Below, piece after piece: positions 17,859-27,731 of a DNA stretch of 64,000 nt (positions are counted from its first letter, which is position 1; every line of letters starts with the position of its first letter). Both the position numbers and the translations under genes were made by a program. The stretch comes from Pelagibacteraceae bacterium AG-404-P08 (GTDB lineage: Bacteria; Pseudomonadota; Alphaproteobacteria; HIMB59). The stretch is from NCBI GenBank assembly GCA_003216195.1, contig QCJF01000002.1, positions 62,001 to 126,000 on the forward strand, written 5' to 3'. The notes beneath the pieces are model-generated. The model did not search any database. It saw only the letters and a program-made list of their open reading frames with translations, and was not told the DNA's origin.

Positions 17859-19353
17859 ATAAAAAACTAACTAAAAACATTAAGAAAATTATAAGAGTAA
17901 CTGGAAATAAAGTTGATGAACAATTTGATTTATATTTATTAATTGGATGTTGATAATAGAGGTAACCTTTTTTGTTTGTTGGAATAGTCTCAATAATTTT
18001 ACCCGAATAATCAACAACAGATGTAATACCTGAAGGAGTTGATCTTATGAGAGGTTTTTGGAATTCAACACTTCTTAAAAGGGAATTAGCCATGTGTTGA
18101 TGTGGCCCGTACCATTTACCAAACCAAGAGTCATTGGAAATTTGTATCACCATATCTGCATTACAAACCTCAGTATTAATTGATTTATAATTAAAAATAG
18201 ACTCAAAACAAATCATTGGAACAGCATTTATACTTTTTGGTAATTTTAAAATTTTTTGATTAGTTCCAGGAGTATAGTTCATTCCTAAATTTAAAAATTT
18301 GCTTACAATAGGTTTTACAAAGGGAATGTATTCTCCAAATAAAACCAACTTTTGTTTATCATAAAAATCAATAATCTTTCCTTGATGATCAATGATATAT
18401 AGACGATTAAATAATTGGTTTTTCTCAATAGCGCTCGACCCAACTATTATTTTTTGATCCTCGTTAATTAAAGAGGATAATCTACTAAGAAGTCCGTCCC
18501 TGTTATTCAAATCAATTGGTAATGAGCCTTCAGGCCAAATAATTAAATCTACTTTTGGAGAATTTGTGAGAGCTTCTAAGGTTAATTTTTCATATATTTC
18601 AAGGTTTCTTAGAACGTCAAATTCTACTAATGACTCATAAAGATTAGGTTGAATTAAAAGAATGTTTAGAGTTTCATTACTTGTTTTTCTCTCAGTATTA
18701 TTTTCAAAAAAACCAAATGCATAAATTAGAACAAGCACCGATGATAAACTAAAAGTTACAACTTTATTTTTGCAATAGAGAAAATAAATAATTAAACCCA
18801 CAATCAAATGGATAACTAATCCCAAACCATAAACGCCTAAAAATGGTAGTGACTTTAAGATCCATATATTTTTGTAATATATAATTGCACTAGGATTCCA
18901 AGGGAAGCCTCCAAAAATAAATTCCTTTAGTATTTCTACTATAGATAAACCTAGTGGTAATAAGAAAATCTGTAATAATTTTTTTTTAAATGTAACTAAG
19001 ATGAGAATTGTTGCTGAATAATGTAGGAATGCAATAAATATAGAGAGTACACCAACTAAAATAATACCTAAGAATAAATATCCAAAACCTCCTGAATAAA
19101 AGGACTGAGTAATCCAACTTAATGTAATTATTTGAGTAAATAAGAAAAAATAAAATATATATTTTTTCGAAAAATAATCATTAGTTAGAATATTATAAAA
19201 AATGATTGAAAATGATATGTAATAGAAAATAGATACTCCGAATGGAGGAAGAGAAAATACATAAACAATAGAAAAAATAATTATTAAGTTTATTGGCCTA
19301 GAGAGATAGGTCAGTAGATTATTGAGATTTGACACCACTAACCACAACTTCAA
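17839..19353 (-). CDS. lnt: Apolipoprotein N-acyltransferase
   Basis: Lnt adds the third acyl chain to bacterial lipoproteins at the periplasmic face of the inner membrane. The 504-residue protein has about six N-terminal membrane segments (residues about 15-215). A nitrilase-fold domain follows with the catalytic Glu (WPEGSLPID), Lys (KLVLFGEYIPF) and Cys (ICFESIF). A C-terminal membrane anchor (SSTLFPVTLIIFLMFLVSFL) closes it. It overlaps corC by 35 bp and trmB by 20 bp. Its substrates would include the small lipoproteins in this window. Confidence 0.95.
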   Translation of the reverse strand: MKLWLVVSNLNNLLTYLSRPINLIIIFSIVYVFSLPPFGVSIFYYISFSIIFYNILTNDYFSKKYIFYFFLFTQIITLSWITQSFYSGGFGYLFLGIILVGVLSIFIAFLHYSATILILVTFKKKLLQIFLLPLGLSIVEILKEFIFGGFPWNPSAIIYYKNIWILKSLPFLGVYGLGLVIHLIVGLIIYFLYCKNKVVTFSLSSVLVLIYAFGFFENNTERKTSNETLNILLIQPNLYESLVEFDVLRNLEIYEKLTLEALTNSPKVDLIIWPEGSLPIDLNNRDGLLSRLSSLINEDQKIIVGSSAIEKNQLFNRLYIIDHQGKIIDFYDKQKLVLFGEYIPFVKPIVSKFLNLGMNYTPGTNQKILKLPKSINAVPMICFESIFNYKSINTEVCNADMVIQISNDSWFGKWYGPHQHMANSLLRSVEFQKPLIRSTPSGITSVVDYSGKIIETIPTNKKGYLYYQHPINKYKSNCSSTLFPVTLIIFLMFLVSFLYVRIKK

Positions 19354-20146
19354 GAATTTTTCTTGTTGATACCTTGTGAATGGTGAAAGATAATTTTTTA
19401 TTTATTGTAAATTTTTCTTTTTTCTTTGGTATACGACCAGCTATATTAAAGATGATACCGCCTATAGTTCCAACATCCTCTTTTAAATCATCTGGGATAT
19501 TGACATCAAATTCTCTTTCAAAATCATCAACAAGCATTGCGGCATCCATAATTATATTATTATTTTTTTGTCGAAACATTGGTGCTTCATCCTTATCGTG
19601 TTCGTCTTCAATCTCACCTACTATTTCTTCCACTAAGTCTTCGATGGTAACCAAACCAGTAACACTATTAAATTCATCCATAACAATTGCTAAATGGATG
19701 TTTTGTTTTTTCATTTTTTGAAGAAGATTAAAAACAGGTGTAGCGGAGGGAATATAAATGACCTCTCTTAACAAACTCTTGATATTAAAAGACTTATTGT
19801 TGATTTTCTTAAACAAATCCTTGATATGAACCATTCCCAAGCAATGTTCTAAATCCTTTTTTACGACTGGCATTCTTGAGTGAGCTTCTTTATTGATAAT
19901 TTTAATAATGTTTTCTTTATCGATATTTTGATCAATAAAAATTATTTCACCTCTTGGAACCATTACATCATCAACAGTTTTTTTGTGTACCTTTAAAAGA
20001 TTATTAAAGATTTTCTTTTCTTCATTCTTGGCAATACCTGAACTATCTGAAGTCGCTGAGATAAGATCAATAATATCTTTTTTAAAATTCTCGTCTTGAA
20101 TCAGTTCTTTGACTAACTTTATCGCTAAATTTTTTTTAATTTTCAT
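19319..20146 (-). CDS. CBS-domain CorC/TlyC-family protein
   Basis: A 275-residue soluble protein with two CBS motifs (about 65-190) and a C-terminal CorC_HlyC transporter-associated domain. The hallmark VDDVMVPRGEI comes before the CBS pair, and VTGLVTIEDLVEEIVGEI lies in it. Related proteins are linked to magnesium/cobalt efflux (CorC) or were annotated as hemolysins; the exact role here is unproven. The ybeY-corC-lnt order is conserved in proteobacteria. It overlaps both neighbours. Confidence 0.9.
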   Translation of the reverse strand: MKIKKNLAIKLVKELIQDENFKKDIIDLISATSDSSGIAKNEEKKIFNNLLKVHKKTVDDVMVPRGEIIFIDQNIDKENIIKIINKEAHSRMPVVKKDLEHCLGMVHIKDLFKKINNKSFNIKSLLREVIYIPSATPVFNLLQKMKKQNIHLAIVMDEFNSVTGLVTIEDLVEEIVGEIEDEHDKDEAPMFRQKNNNIIMDAAMLVDDFEREFDVNIPDDLKEDVGTIGGIIFNIAGRIPKKKEKFTINKKLSFTIHKVSTRKILEVVVSGVKSQ

Positions 20147-20585
20147 GTACTTTTTTTAAACCTAATAGTTTCATCAGTGTGTTTTCTAAAAATCTCATAT
20201 TACTTCTCGATTGTTTATCGTAATGATGATAACCAAATAAATGATGTAATCCATGACTCATTAGCATAAAGAAATTTTGTTCATTAATTTTTTTATTGCG
20301 ATTTAAAATATAACTATCTGCAATAGCAATATCACCAGAAAAGTCTCCGTCAGGAAAAGATAACACATCAGTTATTTTATTTTTATTTTTAAATTTTTTA
20401 TTCATGCTTTTGATTTCTTCATTAGAAACTATTTTTATTGTCAGTTGTGTTTGATGATCAGCTTGATGGATTGTTTGAAAATATTCTGACAACTTTTTTA
20501 ACTTTTCTTTGGAGGATTTTAGAAATTGCTCTAAATTCTTGTCTCCAATTATCTCAATCACAAATTTTTTATTACTAATCCTCAA
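20136..20585 (-). CDS. ybeY: Endoribonuclease YbeY (rRNA maturation)
   Basis: The 149-residue metalloprotein acts in 16S rRNA 3'-end maturation and ribosome quality control. The zinc-binding motif, usually HGxLHLxGYDH, reads HGLHHLFGYHH, keeping the three histidine ligands. The DVLSFPDGDFSGDIAIA stretch is typical. It is two bases from phoH, its conserved partner, and overlaps corC by 11 bp. Confidence 0.95.
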   Translation of the reverse strand: MRISNKKFVIEIIGDKNLEQFLKSSKEKLKKLSEYFQTIHQADHQTQLTIKIVSNEEIKSMNKKFKNKNKITDVLSFPDGDFSGDIAIADSYILNRNKKINEQNFFMLMSHGLHHLFGYHHYDKQSRSNMRFLENTLMKLLGLKKVHEN

Positions 20586-20587
20586 AA

Positions 20588-21544
20588 TTACTTATCGTAA
20601 GCATTAATTATTTTTTCTACTAGTGTGTGTCTGCATACATCACTACTATTTAAATGAACAAACCCAATGTCTTTAACTTTTTCTAATTTTTCCATTGCAT
20701 CCTGCATTCCACTTTTTGCATTATCGGGTAAATCTTTTTGACTTAAATCTCCCGTGATTACCATTTTTGAGTTTTGTCCTAACCTAGTTAAGAACATTTT
20801 CATCTGTGTCGATAGAGTGTTTTGTGCTTCATCTAAAATTATAAAAGATTTATTTAATGTTCTTCCTCTCATAAAGGCAAGAGGAGCTATTTCTATTAAA
20901 TTATTTACCATTTTTCGGTCAATTTCCTCACCTGGCATCATCTCATACAGGGCATCGTAGAGTGGTCGTAAATAGGGGTCAATTTTCTCTTTCATATCTC
21001 CAGGTAAAAAACCTAATCGTTCACCTGCCTCAACTGCTGGTCTTGATAGTATTAATCGATTAATTTTTCCTTCCACAAAAAGACTAACTGCATATGCAAC
21101 AGCTAAGTAAGTTTTTCCTGTTCCCGCTGGACCAACAGCAAAAACAACATCTTTTGATCTCATTTCTTTTAAAAAGAGCTCTTGGTTTTTAGTCTTGGGA
21201 TAAATTGTTTTTAATTTTGTATTGATTTGAAATTTCTGATCTTGTTCGATTTGTTCTTTGATGTATGTAGGTTTTGCTAAATCAATATTGTTTTCTATTT
21301 CTTCTGCAGAAATATCATTGTTCTTTAATTTTTGGTATAGGCCTTGAATAATAAAATAGGCTTTTTCAACTGGATCTCTATTACCTTTTATAGATAAAAG
21401 GTTGCCCCTTGTGTATAGCTTTACTTTAAATTTATTCTCTAAGACCTTTAAATTTTTATCGTGGTAGCCAAATAGGCTTGACAGAAATTGATTATCCTCA
21501 AACTCAAGTTGTTTTTGATGGGAAGAAATATTTACAGAACTCAA
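20588..21544 (-). CDS. phoH: PhoH-like ATPase (PhoL type)
   Basis: A 318-residue PhoH-family P-loop ATPase. The Walker A is GPAGTGKTYLA near residue 140, followed by RPAVEAGERLGFLPGD and the DEAQN Walker B region (FIILDEAQNTLS); the arginine TGDLSQKDLP motif is also present. An N-terminal KH-like segment is plausible. The family is linked with RNA metabolism and YbeY. It abuts miaB with no intergenic base. Confidence 0.93.
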   Translation of the reverse strand: MSSVNISSHQKQLEFEDNQFLSSLFGYHDKNLKVLENKFKVKLYTRGNLLSIKGNRDPVEKAYFIIQGLYQKLKNNDISAEEIENNIDLAKPTYIKEQIEQDQKFQINTKLKTIYPKTKNQELFLKEMRSKDVVFAVGPAGTGKTYLAVAYAVSLFVEGKINRLILSRPAVEAGERLGFLPGDMKEKIDPYLRPLYDALYEMMPGEEIDRKMVNNLIEIAPLAFMRGRTLNKSFIILDEAQNTLSTQMKMFLTRLGQNSKMVITGDLSQKDLPDNAKSGMQDAMEKLEKVKDIGFVHLNSSDVCRHTLVEKIINAYDK

Positions 21545-22873
21545 CTAAATTTTTTCTCCTAATAATGAGTGTGTTAAAACCTCTTTGATTTGCACAGGAA
21601 TTATTTGACCTATTATTTTTTTATCTCCCTGCAAGGCTACACTTTGATTAAATTGTGACTTGCCTTTGATTTGTCCCGTGTGTTTACCAGCACCATCAAT
21701 TAATACTTGCACTGTCTTTTTAACAAACTGGTTGTTGTATTCAATTTGTTGTTCATTGAGTAAATCTTGTGTGATCTTTAATCTCTCATTGAGAATTGCT
21801 TCATCTATTTCTTCACGATCGGCTGCAGGCGTACCTGGTCTTGGGCTGTACTTAAAAGAGTAAGAATTCATGTATTTAACTCTTTCAATTAGATCGATTG
21901 TGTCTTCAAAATCTTTGTCTGTTTCTCCAGGAAAACCAATAATAAAGTCCGAGGAAAGTGCTATATCGGGTTTTACTTTTCTAACCTTTTCGATGATTTC
22001 AAAATAATAATCCCTGGTATGTTTTCTATTCATTAATTTTAAAACTTTGTCAGAACCTGATTGAACAGGAAGGTGAAGATAGGGCATAAGTTTAGAGTTT
22101 TCACCATGAAGGGAAATTAGATCATCAGTCATATTCACAGGGTGACTTGTAGAATAAGTAATTCTTTCAACTCCATCTATTAAAGTAATACTGTTAATAA
22201 GAGATGCTAGATTATTTGATTGACCTTGAGTGTCTAAACCGTGATAGGCGTTAACATTTTGACCTAAAAGTGTGAATTCCACCACCCCCTGATCAATTAA
22301 AGATTTAACCTCATCAGAGATTTCCTTAACTGTTCTTGAGTATTCTGACCCCCTTGTATAAGGAACAACACAGAAATGACAAAACTTATCACAGCCTTCT
22401 TGGATAGTCACAAATGCAGATTTATTCGATGTATTCGTTTTAATATGATTGAGCGTGTCAAATTTTTCATTCACATCAAATTCAGTGATAGATGTCTTAG
22501 GTAAATTATTTTTATCTAAAAATTTATTTAATGACTGAATGGATTGTGGTCCGATTACTAAGTCCACGTAGGGTGCCCTTTTTTGAATTAATTCACCTTC
22601 AGCTTGAGCTACACAACCAGCAACAATAACTTTTTGGTCTTCTTTTCCTTTTTTATGAATTTTTCCTAAATCTGAAAATGTTTTTTCTGTTGCCTTTTCA
22701 CGGATGTGGCAAGTATTTAAAACTACATAGTCTGCATTTTGAAAGTCATCTGTTTGATTGATATTATGGGAAAGAAAAATATCTTTCATTTTATCAGAAT
22801 CATAAACATTCATCTGACAACCAAATGTTCTAATATAAAATTTCTTATTTGATGGCATTAAGGGATTTTGCAA
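21545..22873 (-). CDS. miaB: tRNA-2-methylthio-N6-dimethylallyladenosine synthase MiaB
   Basis: A 442-residue radical-SAM methylthiotransferase that converts i6A37 to ms2i6A37 in tRNA. The N-terminal UPF0004 domain has cluster cysteines in TFGCQMN, NTCHIRE and AGCVAQ. The radical-SAM Cx3Cx2C reads GCDKFCHFCVVP, and a C-terminal TRAM domain ends the protein. The start could be 22873 or 22858; both overlap rimI. Confidence 0.96.
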   Translation of the reverse strand: MQNPLMPSNKKFYIRTFGCQMNVYDSDKMKDIFLSHNINQTDDFQNADYVVLNTCHIREKATEKTFSDLGKIHKKGKEDQKVIVAGCVAQAEGELIQKRAPYVDLVIGPQSIQSLNKFLDKNNLPKTSITEFDVNEKFDTLNHIKTNTSNKSAFVTIQEGCDKFCHFCVVPYTRGSEYSRTVKEISDEVKSLIDQGVVEFTLLGQNVNAYHGLDTQGQSNNLASLINSITLIDGVERITYSTSHPVNMTDDLISLHGENSKLMPYLHLPVQSGSDKVLKLMNRKHTRDYYFEIIEKVRKVKPDIALSSDFIIGFPGETDKDFEDTIDLIERVKYMNSYSFKYSPRPGTPAADREEIDEAILNERLKITQDLLNEQQIEYNNQFVKKTVQVLIDGAGKHTGQIKGKSQFNQSVALQGDKKIIGQIIPVQIKEVLTHSLLGEKI

Positions 22874-23324
22874 ACAAAATTGCGTCTTGCGTATTTGGAG
22901 CGTTTATAGACTTACTCCGGTAATAGTTTTTTCTTTCATTGTAGGCTTTATAGCCTAATTTTTCGTAAAGTTTAATAGCAAATTTATTAGAGGAGCTTAC
23001 CTCTAAGAATATTTTTAGTGATTTTTTGTTGATATTTAACAATTTTTCAAGCTCTTTCATTAAGTTTAAAGCAAAACCTCTGTTTCTGAATTTTGGCAAA
23101 ATTGCGATGTGTAAAATTTCAAATTCATCAAGATCTGAACTTTGGTAGAGATAGTGTCCAATAAGAACACCTATAAAGTTGCTATCTAAGCTCATTTCTA
23201 TGTTAATGCTTTTTTTATTATCAAAGTGCTTATCAATGGAGTCTTTGCTCCACAAAATTTCCAAGGTTTCTTTATATTGAATTAAAAAATCTGATGAATT
23301 TGTTTTCTTGAAACTATAAGTCAA
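22845..23324 (-). CDS. rimI: GNAT acetyltransferase, RimI-like
   Basis: A 159-residue GNAT-fold protein. The acetyl-CoA loop is LPKFRNRGFALNLMKELEK. The EVSSSNKFAIKLYEKLGYKAYNERKNYYR segment (written here in part: SNKFAIKLYEKLGY) is typical of RimI, which acetylates the N-terminus of ribosomal protein S18 and is often next to tsaB or miaB. In this window tsaB is 16 kb away. The substrate is inferred from context. It is the first gene of the minus-strand operon and overlaps miaB. Confidence 0.85.
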   Translation of the reverse strand: MTYSFKKTNSSDFLIQYKETLEILWSKDSIDKHFDNKKSINIEMSLDSNFIGVLIGHYLYQSSDLDEFEILHIAILPKFRNRGFALNLMKELEKLLNINKKSLKIFLEVSSSNKFAIKLYEKLGYKAYNERKNYYRSKSINAPNTQDAILFAKSLNAIK

Positions 23325-23400
23325 GATAAAAGTTTATCATAAAACGATAAGAGGTTCTTTACTTTTAAATGACTTATGCCAAGATGCATTTTTATTTTTT

Positions 23401-23898
23401 ATGTCTACAAATCAAAAACTTTATATTAAAAAAAATTCTCGTATTCATTCATCTGGCTTGTTTGCCAAAACAAATATTGAAAGTGGTACTCGAATCATAG
23501 AATACCGTGGCCTAAAAATAACAAAGGCTCAATCAGATAAGATCGCAGATGTGCATATTGAAGCCAACAAAAAGGAAGGGAATGTTGGCTCTGTTTATAT
23601 TTTTACGTTAAACCAACGCTATGATATTAACGGCAAAGTTTCTTGGAACTTGGCTAAATATATTAATCACTCATGTGACCCTAATTGTGAAACAGATATT
23701 ATCAGAGGAAAAATTTGGATAAGTGCAATCAGAGATATAAAAAAAGGTGAAGAGCTTTCTTATGATTACGGTTACGACATGCATTATCTTGAAGACCATC
23801 CTTGTAGATGTGGTACTAAGGATTGTGTTGGCTTTATTGTAAGAAGTAACTTACGTTGGCGAGTAAAAAAGAAAATGCAAAATAAAAAACGAAAATAA
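23401..23898 (+). CDS. SET-domain protein lysine methyltransferase-like
   Basis: A 165-residue stand-alone SET domain. The N-terminal SSGLFAKTNIESGTRIIEY, the SAM-binding YINHSCDPNCE (NHSCxPN) and GEELSYDYGY (GEELxxDY) motifs are complete. A post-SET-like zinc cluster CRCGTKDCVGF follows, with a basic tail (RVKKKMQNKKRK). SET proteins methylate lysines, histones in eukaryotes; bacterial members act on few known targets. It is flanked by rimI and arsC, is transcribed alone on the plus strand, and ends exactly where arsC ends. Target unknown; ancient transfer from eukaryotes or another bacterium is possible. Confidence 0.9.
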   Translation: MSTNQKLYIKKNSRIHSSGLFAKTNIESGTRIIEYRGLKITKAQSDKIADVHIEANKKEGNVGSVYIFTLNQRYDINGKVSWNLAKYINHSCDPNCETDIIRGKIWISAIRDIKKGEELSYDYGYDMHYLEDHPCRCGTKDCVGFIVRSNLRWRVKKKMQNKKRK

Positions 23899-24381
23899 TT
23901 AAATTAAATTTCCAATTAATTTTAATTCTTCTAATTGGAGCTTTTTTGTATAGCTATATTTTTCAACCATTGCGTGGGTTCGTTTCGCAAGAATTTCATA
24001 GACTCGCTGGAATTCATTTTCAATTTCTTCCTCACTGCCTTTAAACTTAGCTGGATCCTCTACTCCCCAATGCACTTTCGGAGCACTACTTAAATAAACA
24101 GGACAAGATTCACCAGCAGCATTATCACAAACTGTAATAACTAAATCAAAATCCATGTCACTAAATTCATCCCAAGATTGGCTTTTATAATCTGATTTTA
24201 AAATACCTGATTTTTTTAAAGTTTTTATACTCATTGGATGGACAAAGCCTGCAGGGTTGCTACCTGCACTAAACGCTTGAAAATAATCTTTACCAAAATG
24301 ATTAATTAGTCCTTCTGCCATAATTGAACGACATGAGTTTCCAGTGCAAAGAACTAAAATTTTCTTTTGATTATTCATCAA
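23899..24381 (-). CDS. arsC: Arsenate reductase, thioredoxin-coupled ArsC type
   Basis: The 160-residue protein belongs to the low-molecular-weight tyrosine-phosphatase fold. The P-loop CTGNSCRS is near the N-terminus, and two further cysteines lie in CDNAAGESCPVY, the pattern of thioredoxin-dependent ArsC, which reduces arsenate to arsenite. HWGVEDPAKF matches ArsC rather than a phosphatase. It overlaps phoB by 11 bp and so is expressed with the phosphate regulon; phosphate transporters also import arsenate. No arsenite exporter is in the window. Confidence 0.92.
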   Translation of the reverse strand: MMNNQKKILVLCTGNSCRSIMAEGLINHFGKDYFQAFSAGSNPAGFVHPMSIKTLKKSGILKSDYKSQSWDEFSDMDFDLVITVCDNAAGESCPVYLSSAPKVHWGVEDPAKFKGSEEEIENEFQRVYEILAKRTHAMVEKYSYTKKLQLEELKLIGNLI

Positions 24382-25063
24382 AGTCTAAAGAGTAACCTGC
24401 CGACCTAACTGTACGAATTAAATCCTTGTCTTTATTTTGATTTAGTTCTTTTCTAAGTCTCCGGATATGAACATCAACTGTTCTTAATTCTACGTTGACT
24501 TGATTAGGCCAAATTTTATTTAATATCTGCTCTCGAGAGAATACTCTTTGTTTATTCTTTAGTAAGAAATACAAAATATTAAATTCTGTTGGGCCAAGGT
24601 TAAGTCTTCTGTCTCCTCTGAAGGCTTTTTTTTGAACAATATTTATTTTTATTTCATTAAAAATAAGATTGTCTTGATCTTGATTTAACTGACTTGTTCT
24701 TTTTAAAATTGCTTTAACTCTTGCGATAAGTTCGCTAGGTAAAAAAGGCTTAGTGATATAATCATCTAATCCGCTTTCAAAACTTATAATTTTATCTTGT
24801 TCAGAGTTTTTGGCTGTAAGCATTAATATGGGCAAGTTTTTATATTCTTGTTTATTTCGAATTCTTCTAAGAACCTCTAAGCCTGAAAGGCCTGGTATCA
24901 TCCAATCTAAAATTATGAAATCAGGCATAAAGTTATCTAAATGGGATAATGCATCTTCCCCATTATGAACAACTAAATATTCGAAGTCATTTTTTTTTAA
25001 ATGCAAAGTGATAAGGTCAGAGATTGACTTATCATCTTCGACTACTAATATTTTTGCGAGCAA
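24371..25063 (-). CDS. phoB: Phosphate response regulator PhoB
   Basis: A 230-residue OmpR-class regulator. The receiver domain (1-120) has acidic pocket VVEDD, phospho-acceptor Asp in FIILDWMIPG and Lys in YITKPF. The winged-helix DNA-binding domain (about 130-228) has RTVDVHIRRLRKEL and RTVRSAGYSL. Phosphorylated by PhoR under phosphate limitation, it would act at the Pho box upstream of pstS. The gene lies at the end of the pst operon, before arsC. Confidence 0.96.
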   Translation of the reverse strand: MLAKILVVEDDKSISDLITLHLKKNDFEYLVVHNGEDALSHLDNFMPDFIILDWMIPGLSGLEVLRRIRNKQEYKNLPILMLTAKNSEQDKIISFESGLDDYITKPFLPSELIARVKAILKRTSQLNQDQDNLIFNEIKINIVQKKAFRGDRRLNLGPTEFNILYFLLKNKQRVFSREQILNKIWPNQVNVELRTVDVHIRRLRKELNQNKDKDLIRTVRSAGYSLDFDE

Positions 25064-25069
25064 TTTTTT

Positions 25070-25726
25070 TTAAGAATTATTATACTTACCTTCAATTAAA
25101 AAATGAACCTCTTCCATAATGTTAGTTACATAATCTCCAATGCGCTCAATGCCTTTTGAAATCTGAATTAAAGCTAAAGAGTCTGGTATAAAATCGTCAT
25201 GTCCTTTCATATAAGAGAGGACATCTTTAATAAAGTTTCCATGAAGAGTATCAATTATATTGTCTCTCTCGGCAATTTGATCAGCTTGAGCTAATTTTCT
25301 CTCAAATAAACAATTCAATGCATCGTGTGTCATCACAGAGGCCTTTCCACCTAAAACCTCAAGTTTTTCAATTAGCTGATCAGGGATATTCGTGCTGACT
25401 CGGTATCCTTTTTTTGCAACAGTTGTTAAATGATCCCCTATTCTTTCCAGATCTCTGATAATTTTAATTGAGCAAAATAAAAATCTTAAGTCGTCTGCCA
25501 TGGGCTGTCTCATTGCAATAATCTGGAAGACTAAATCGCTAATATCATGATTGAGTTGGTTAATAAGGTCATCTTTTTCAATTACTTTATTTGCTAAATT
25601 TTGATCTCTTGAAGCAACAACTTTTAAGGCATCACTGAACTGTTGCTCTAAAATTGATCCCATCTTTACAAGATTTTCATTAATTAAATTTATTTGATTT
25701 TCATAATTTTTATCTGTGTGCTGCAT
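25070..25726 (-). CDS. phoU: Phosphate signalling protein PhoU
   Basis: The 218-residue protein is built from two three-helix PhoU repeats with metal-binding stretches of the DxxxD/ERIGDH type (DLERIGDHLTTVAK and GIERIGDYVTNIMEEV). PhoU links the PstB transporter to the PhoR kinase and restrains Pho signalling when phosphate is ample. It is six bases from phoB and two from pstB. Confidence 0.96.
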   Translation of the reverse strand: MQHTDKNYENQINLINENLVKMGSILEQQFSDALKVVASRDQNLANKVIEKDDLINQLNHDISDLVFQIIAMRQPMADDLRFLFCSIKIIRDLERIGDHLTTVAKKGYRVSTNIPDQLIEKLEVLGGKASVMTHDALNCLFERKLAQADQIAERDNIIDTLHGNFIKDVLSYMKGHDDFIPDSLALIQISKGIERIGDYVTNIMEEVHFLIEGKYNNS

Positions 25727-25728
25727 TC

Positions 25729-26487
25729 TTAGCCAAACCTTCCTGTAATATAATCGTTAGTTTTTTGGTTATCTGGTTTTGTAAAAATTTTAGTAGTATC
25801 TCCCTCTTCAATTAAATTACCTAAATGAAAAAAAGCTGTTTTATCTGATACTCTAGCAGCTTGTTGCATAGAGTGAGTCACAATAATTATGGTATAGCTC
25901 TCTTTAAGTTCAGTAATTAGTTCTTCAATAATAGAGGTAGCTATCGGGTCAAGAGCAGAACAAGGTTCATCCATTAAGATTACTTCTGGCTTGACTGCGA
26001 TGGCACGTGCAATACATAGTCTTTGCTGTTGGCCACCTGATAAACTAGTGCCTAGATCATCTAGGCGATTTTTAACTTCTTCAAATAGTCCTGCTTTTTT
26101 AAGGGCAGTTGCTACAATTTCATCCATTTCATTTTTTTTATCAGTAAAGCCATGAATTCTAGGACCATAAGCAACATTATCGTAAATTGATTTTGGGAAC
26201 GGGTTAGGTTTTTGAAAAACCATTCCTACTTTTTCTCTAAGTTGTTCAACTTCGATTTGATCTTTGTAAATATCTTGATCATTAATTGAAATTTTTCCCT
26301 CAACTCTACAAATTTCGATAACGTCATTCATTCGATTTAAACATCGCAAAAAAGTTGATTTACCACAACCAGAGGGTCCGATCAGAGCAGTGACTTTATT
26401 TTTTAAAAAATTAAGAGAGATATTATTTATAGCCTGTTTATCACCATAAAAGACATTGACGTTTTCAGTTGTAATAGCGTTTACCAT
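25729..26487 (-). CDS. pstB: Phosphate ABC transporter ATPase PstB
   Basis: A 252-residue ABC ATPase. Walker A is [10 protein letters not shown], the Q-loop [12 protein letters not shown] is PstB-like, the signature is [14 protein letters not shown] and Walker B is [13 protein letters not shown]. It energises high-affinity phosphate import with PstA and PstC. It overlaps pstA by 7 bp. Confidence 0.98.
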   Translation of the reverse strand: MVNAITTENVNVFYGDKQAINNISLNFLKNKVTALIGPSGCGKSTFLRCLNRMNDVIEICRVEGKISINDQDIYKDQIEVEQLREKVGMVFQKPNPFPKSIYDNVAYGPRIHGFTDKKNEMDEIVATALKKAGLFEEVKNRLDDLGTSLSGGQQQRLCIARAIAVKPEVILMDEPCSALDPIATSIIEELITELKESYTIIIVTHSMQQAARVSDKTAFFHLGNLIEEGDTTKIFTKPDNQKTNDYITGRFG

Positions 26488-27731
26488 TTTTTTTCATATT
26501 TCTTTCTGAAATAAACAGAAACAAAATTTACAACAATTAAAAAGATCAACAATAAAATAATAGCCGAAGAAGTTTTTTCAATAAATCCTCGCTCCGCACT
26601 CTCTGACCATAAATAGATTTGAGCAGGCATACCTACGGCTGGTTCTAAAGGGGTACTTGGAACATTCATAATAAAAGCAACCATTCCTATCATTAGCAAT
26701 GGTGCAGTCTCACCTACTGCTCTAGCCAAGCCTATAATTGTACCAGTTAAAGTTCCAGGCATTGCCAGAGGAAGAACGTGATGAAAGACAACTTGATTTT
26801 TTGTTGCTCCTAAAGCTAAAGCACCTTCTCGAATAGATGGGGGAACAGCTCTTAATGACGATCTACAAGCTACAATAATTGTGGGCAAGGTCATAAATGA
26901 TAAAACCATGCCTCCAACTAAAGATGTAGATCTTGGCAAACCAAAGAAATTCAATAATATTCCAAGGCCTAGTAAACCAAAAATAATTGATGGAACAGCC
27001 GCTAAATTATTAATATTTATCTCAATTAAATCAGTAACTTTACCTGACTTGGCAAATTCCTCTAAATAAATTGAGGCAAATATTGCTATCGGGAAACTAA
27101 GTAAAAAACAAATGAGAATTGTGAAAACTGATCCCATCACTGAACTAGCGACACCAGCAGACTCAGGATCACGAGAGTCACCCGATATAAAATATCTCTT
27201 ATTAAAAACTTTTTTTACTTTTCCAGTCTCAATAAATTGATCATAAATACCTAATTGAAAATTATTTATTGATCTTTGTTTTTCTGGAATATTTCGATTG
27301 AAATTACCTTTATGGATCTGATCTATATCAGTTGAAGCTGTAAACAATAATTCAACTTTTTGATTTAAATATTGAGGGTTTTTTAGAAGATAACTTTGAG
27401 TCTCTTTGTCGATCTTTCGATAAAATAATTTTTTAATTTGTTTTATTTCATCTTTCGAGTATTGAGAGAAATTTTCTTTAAAATTGTAAGAGATAAGTTT
27501 TCTAAATGATGCGTCCTCAATTTGTTCACTAGAGGGATTATCTTCTAACTTTAAAAGTTTTTGATCAAAATGAATTTCCATTAAAAAACTTGTTTTATAA
27601 AAACCTCCTATACCAGAAGAAAAAATATTGACAATTAAAGTTAAAACAAAAAGAAGAGAAAGGCTGACTGCAAAAATACCGTATAATTGAAATCTTCTCT
27701 CAGCTTTTTTTCTTTTGATCAAATTAGTCAT
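26481..27731 (-). CDS. pstA: Phosphate ABC transporter permease PstA (long form)
   Basis: A 416-residue permease, longer than E. coli PstA (about 296). The extra N-terminal part (about 40-190) follows the first membrane segment, as in the long alphaproteobacterial form (DUF3333-like). The permease core has the binding-protein-dependent loop [25 protein letters not shown] (given here in part: [19 protein letters not shown]). It overlaps both pstB and pstC. Confidence 0.95.
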   Translation of the reverse strand: MTNLIKRKKAERRFQLYGIFAVSLSLLFVLTLIVNIFSSGIGGFYKTSFLMEIHFDQKLLKLEDNPSSEQIEDASFRKLISYNFKENFSQYSKDEIKQIKKLFYRKIDKETQSYLLKNPQYLNQKVELLFTASTDIDQIHKGNFNRNIPEKQRSINNFQLGIYDQFIETGKVKKVFNKRYFISGDSRDPESAGVASSVMGSVFTILICFLLSFPIAIFASIYLEEFAKSGKVTDLIEININNLAAVPSIIFGLLGLGILLNFFGLPRSTSLVGGMVLSFMTLPTIIVACRSSLRAVPPSIREGALALGATKNQVVFHHVLPLAMPGTLTGTIIGLARAVGETAPLLMIGMVAFIMNVPSTPLEPAVGMPAQIYLWSESAERGFIEKTSSAIILLLIFLIVVNFVSVYFRKKYEKKW

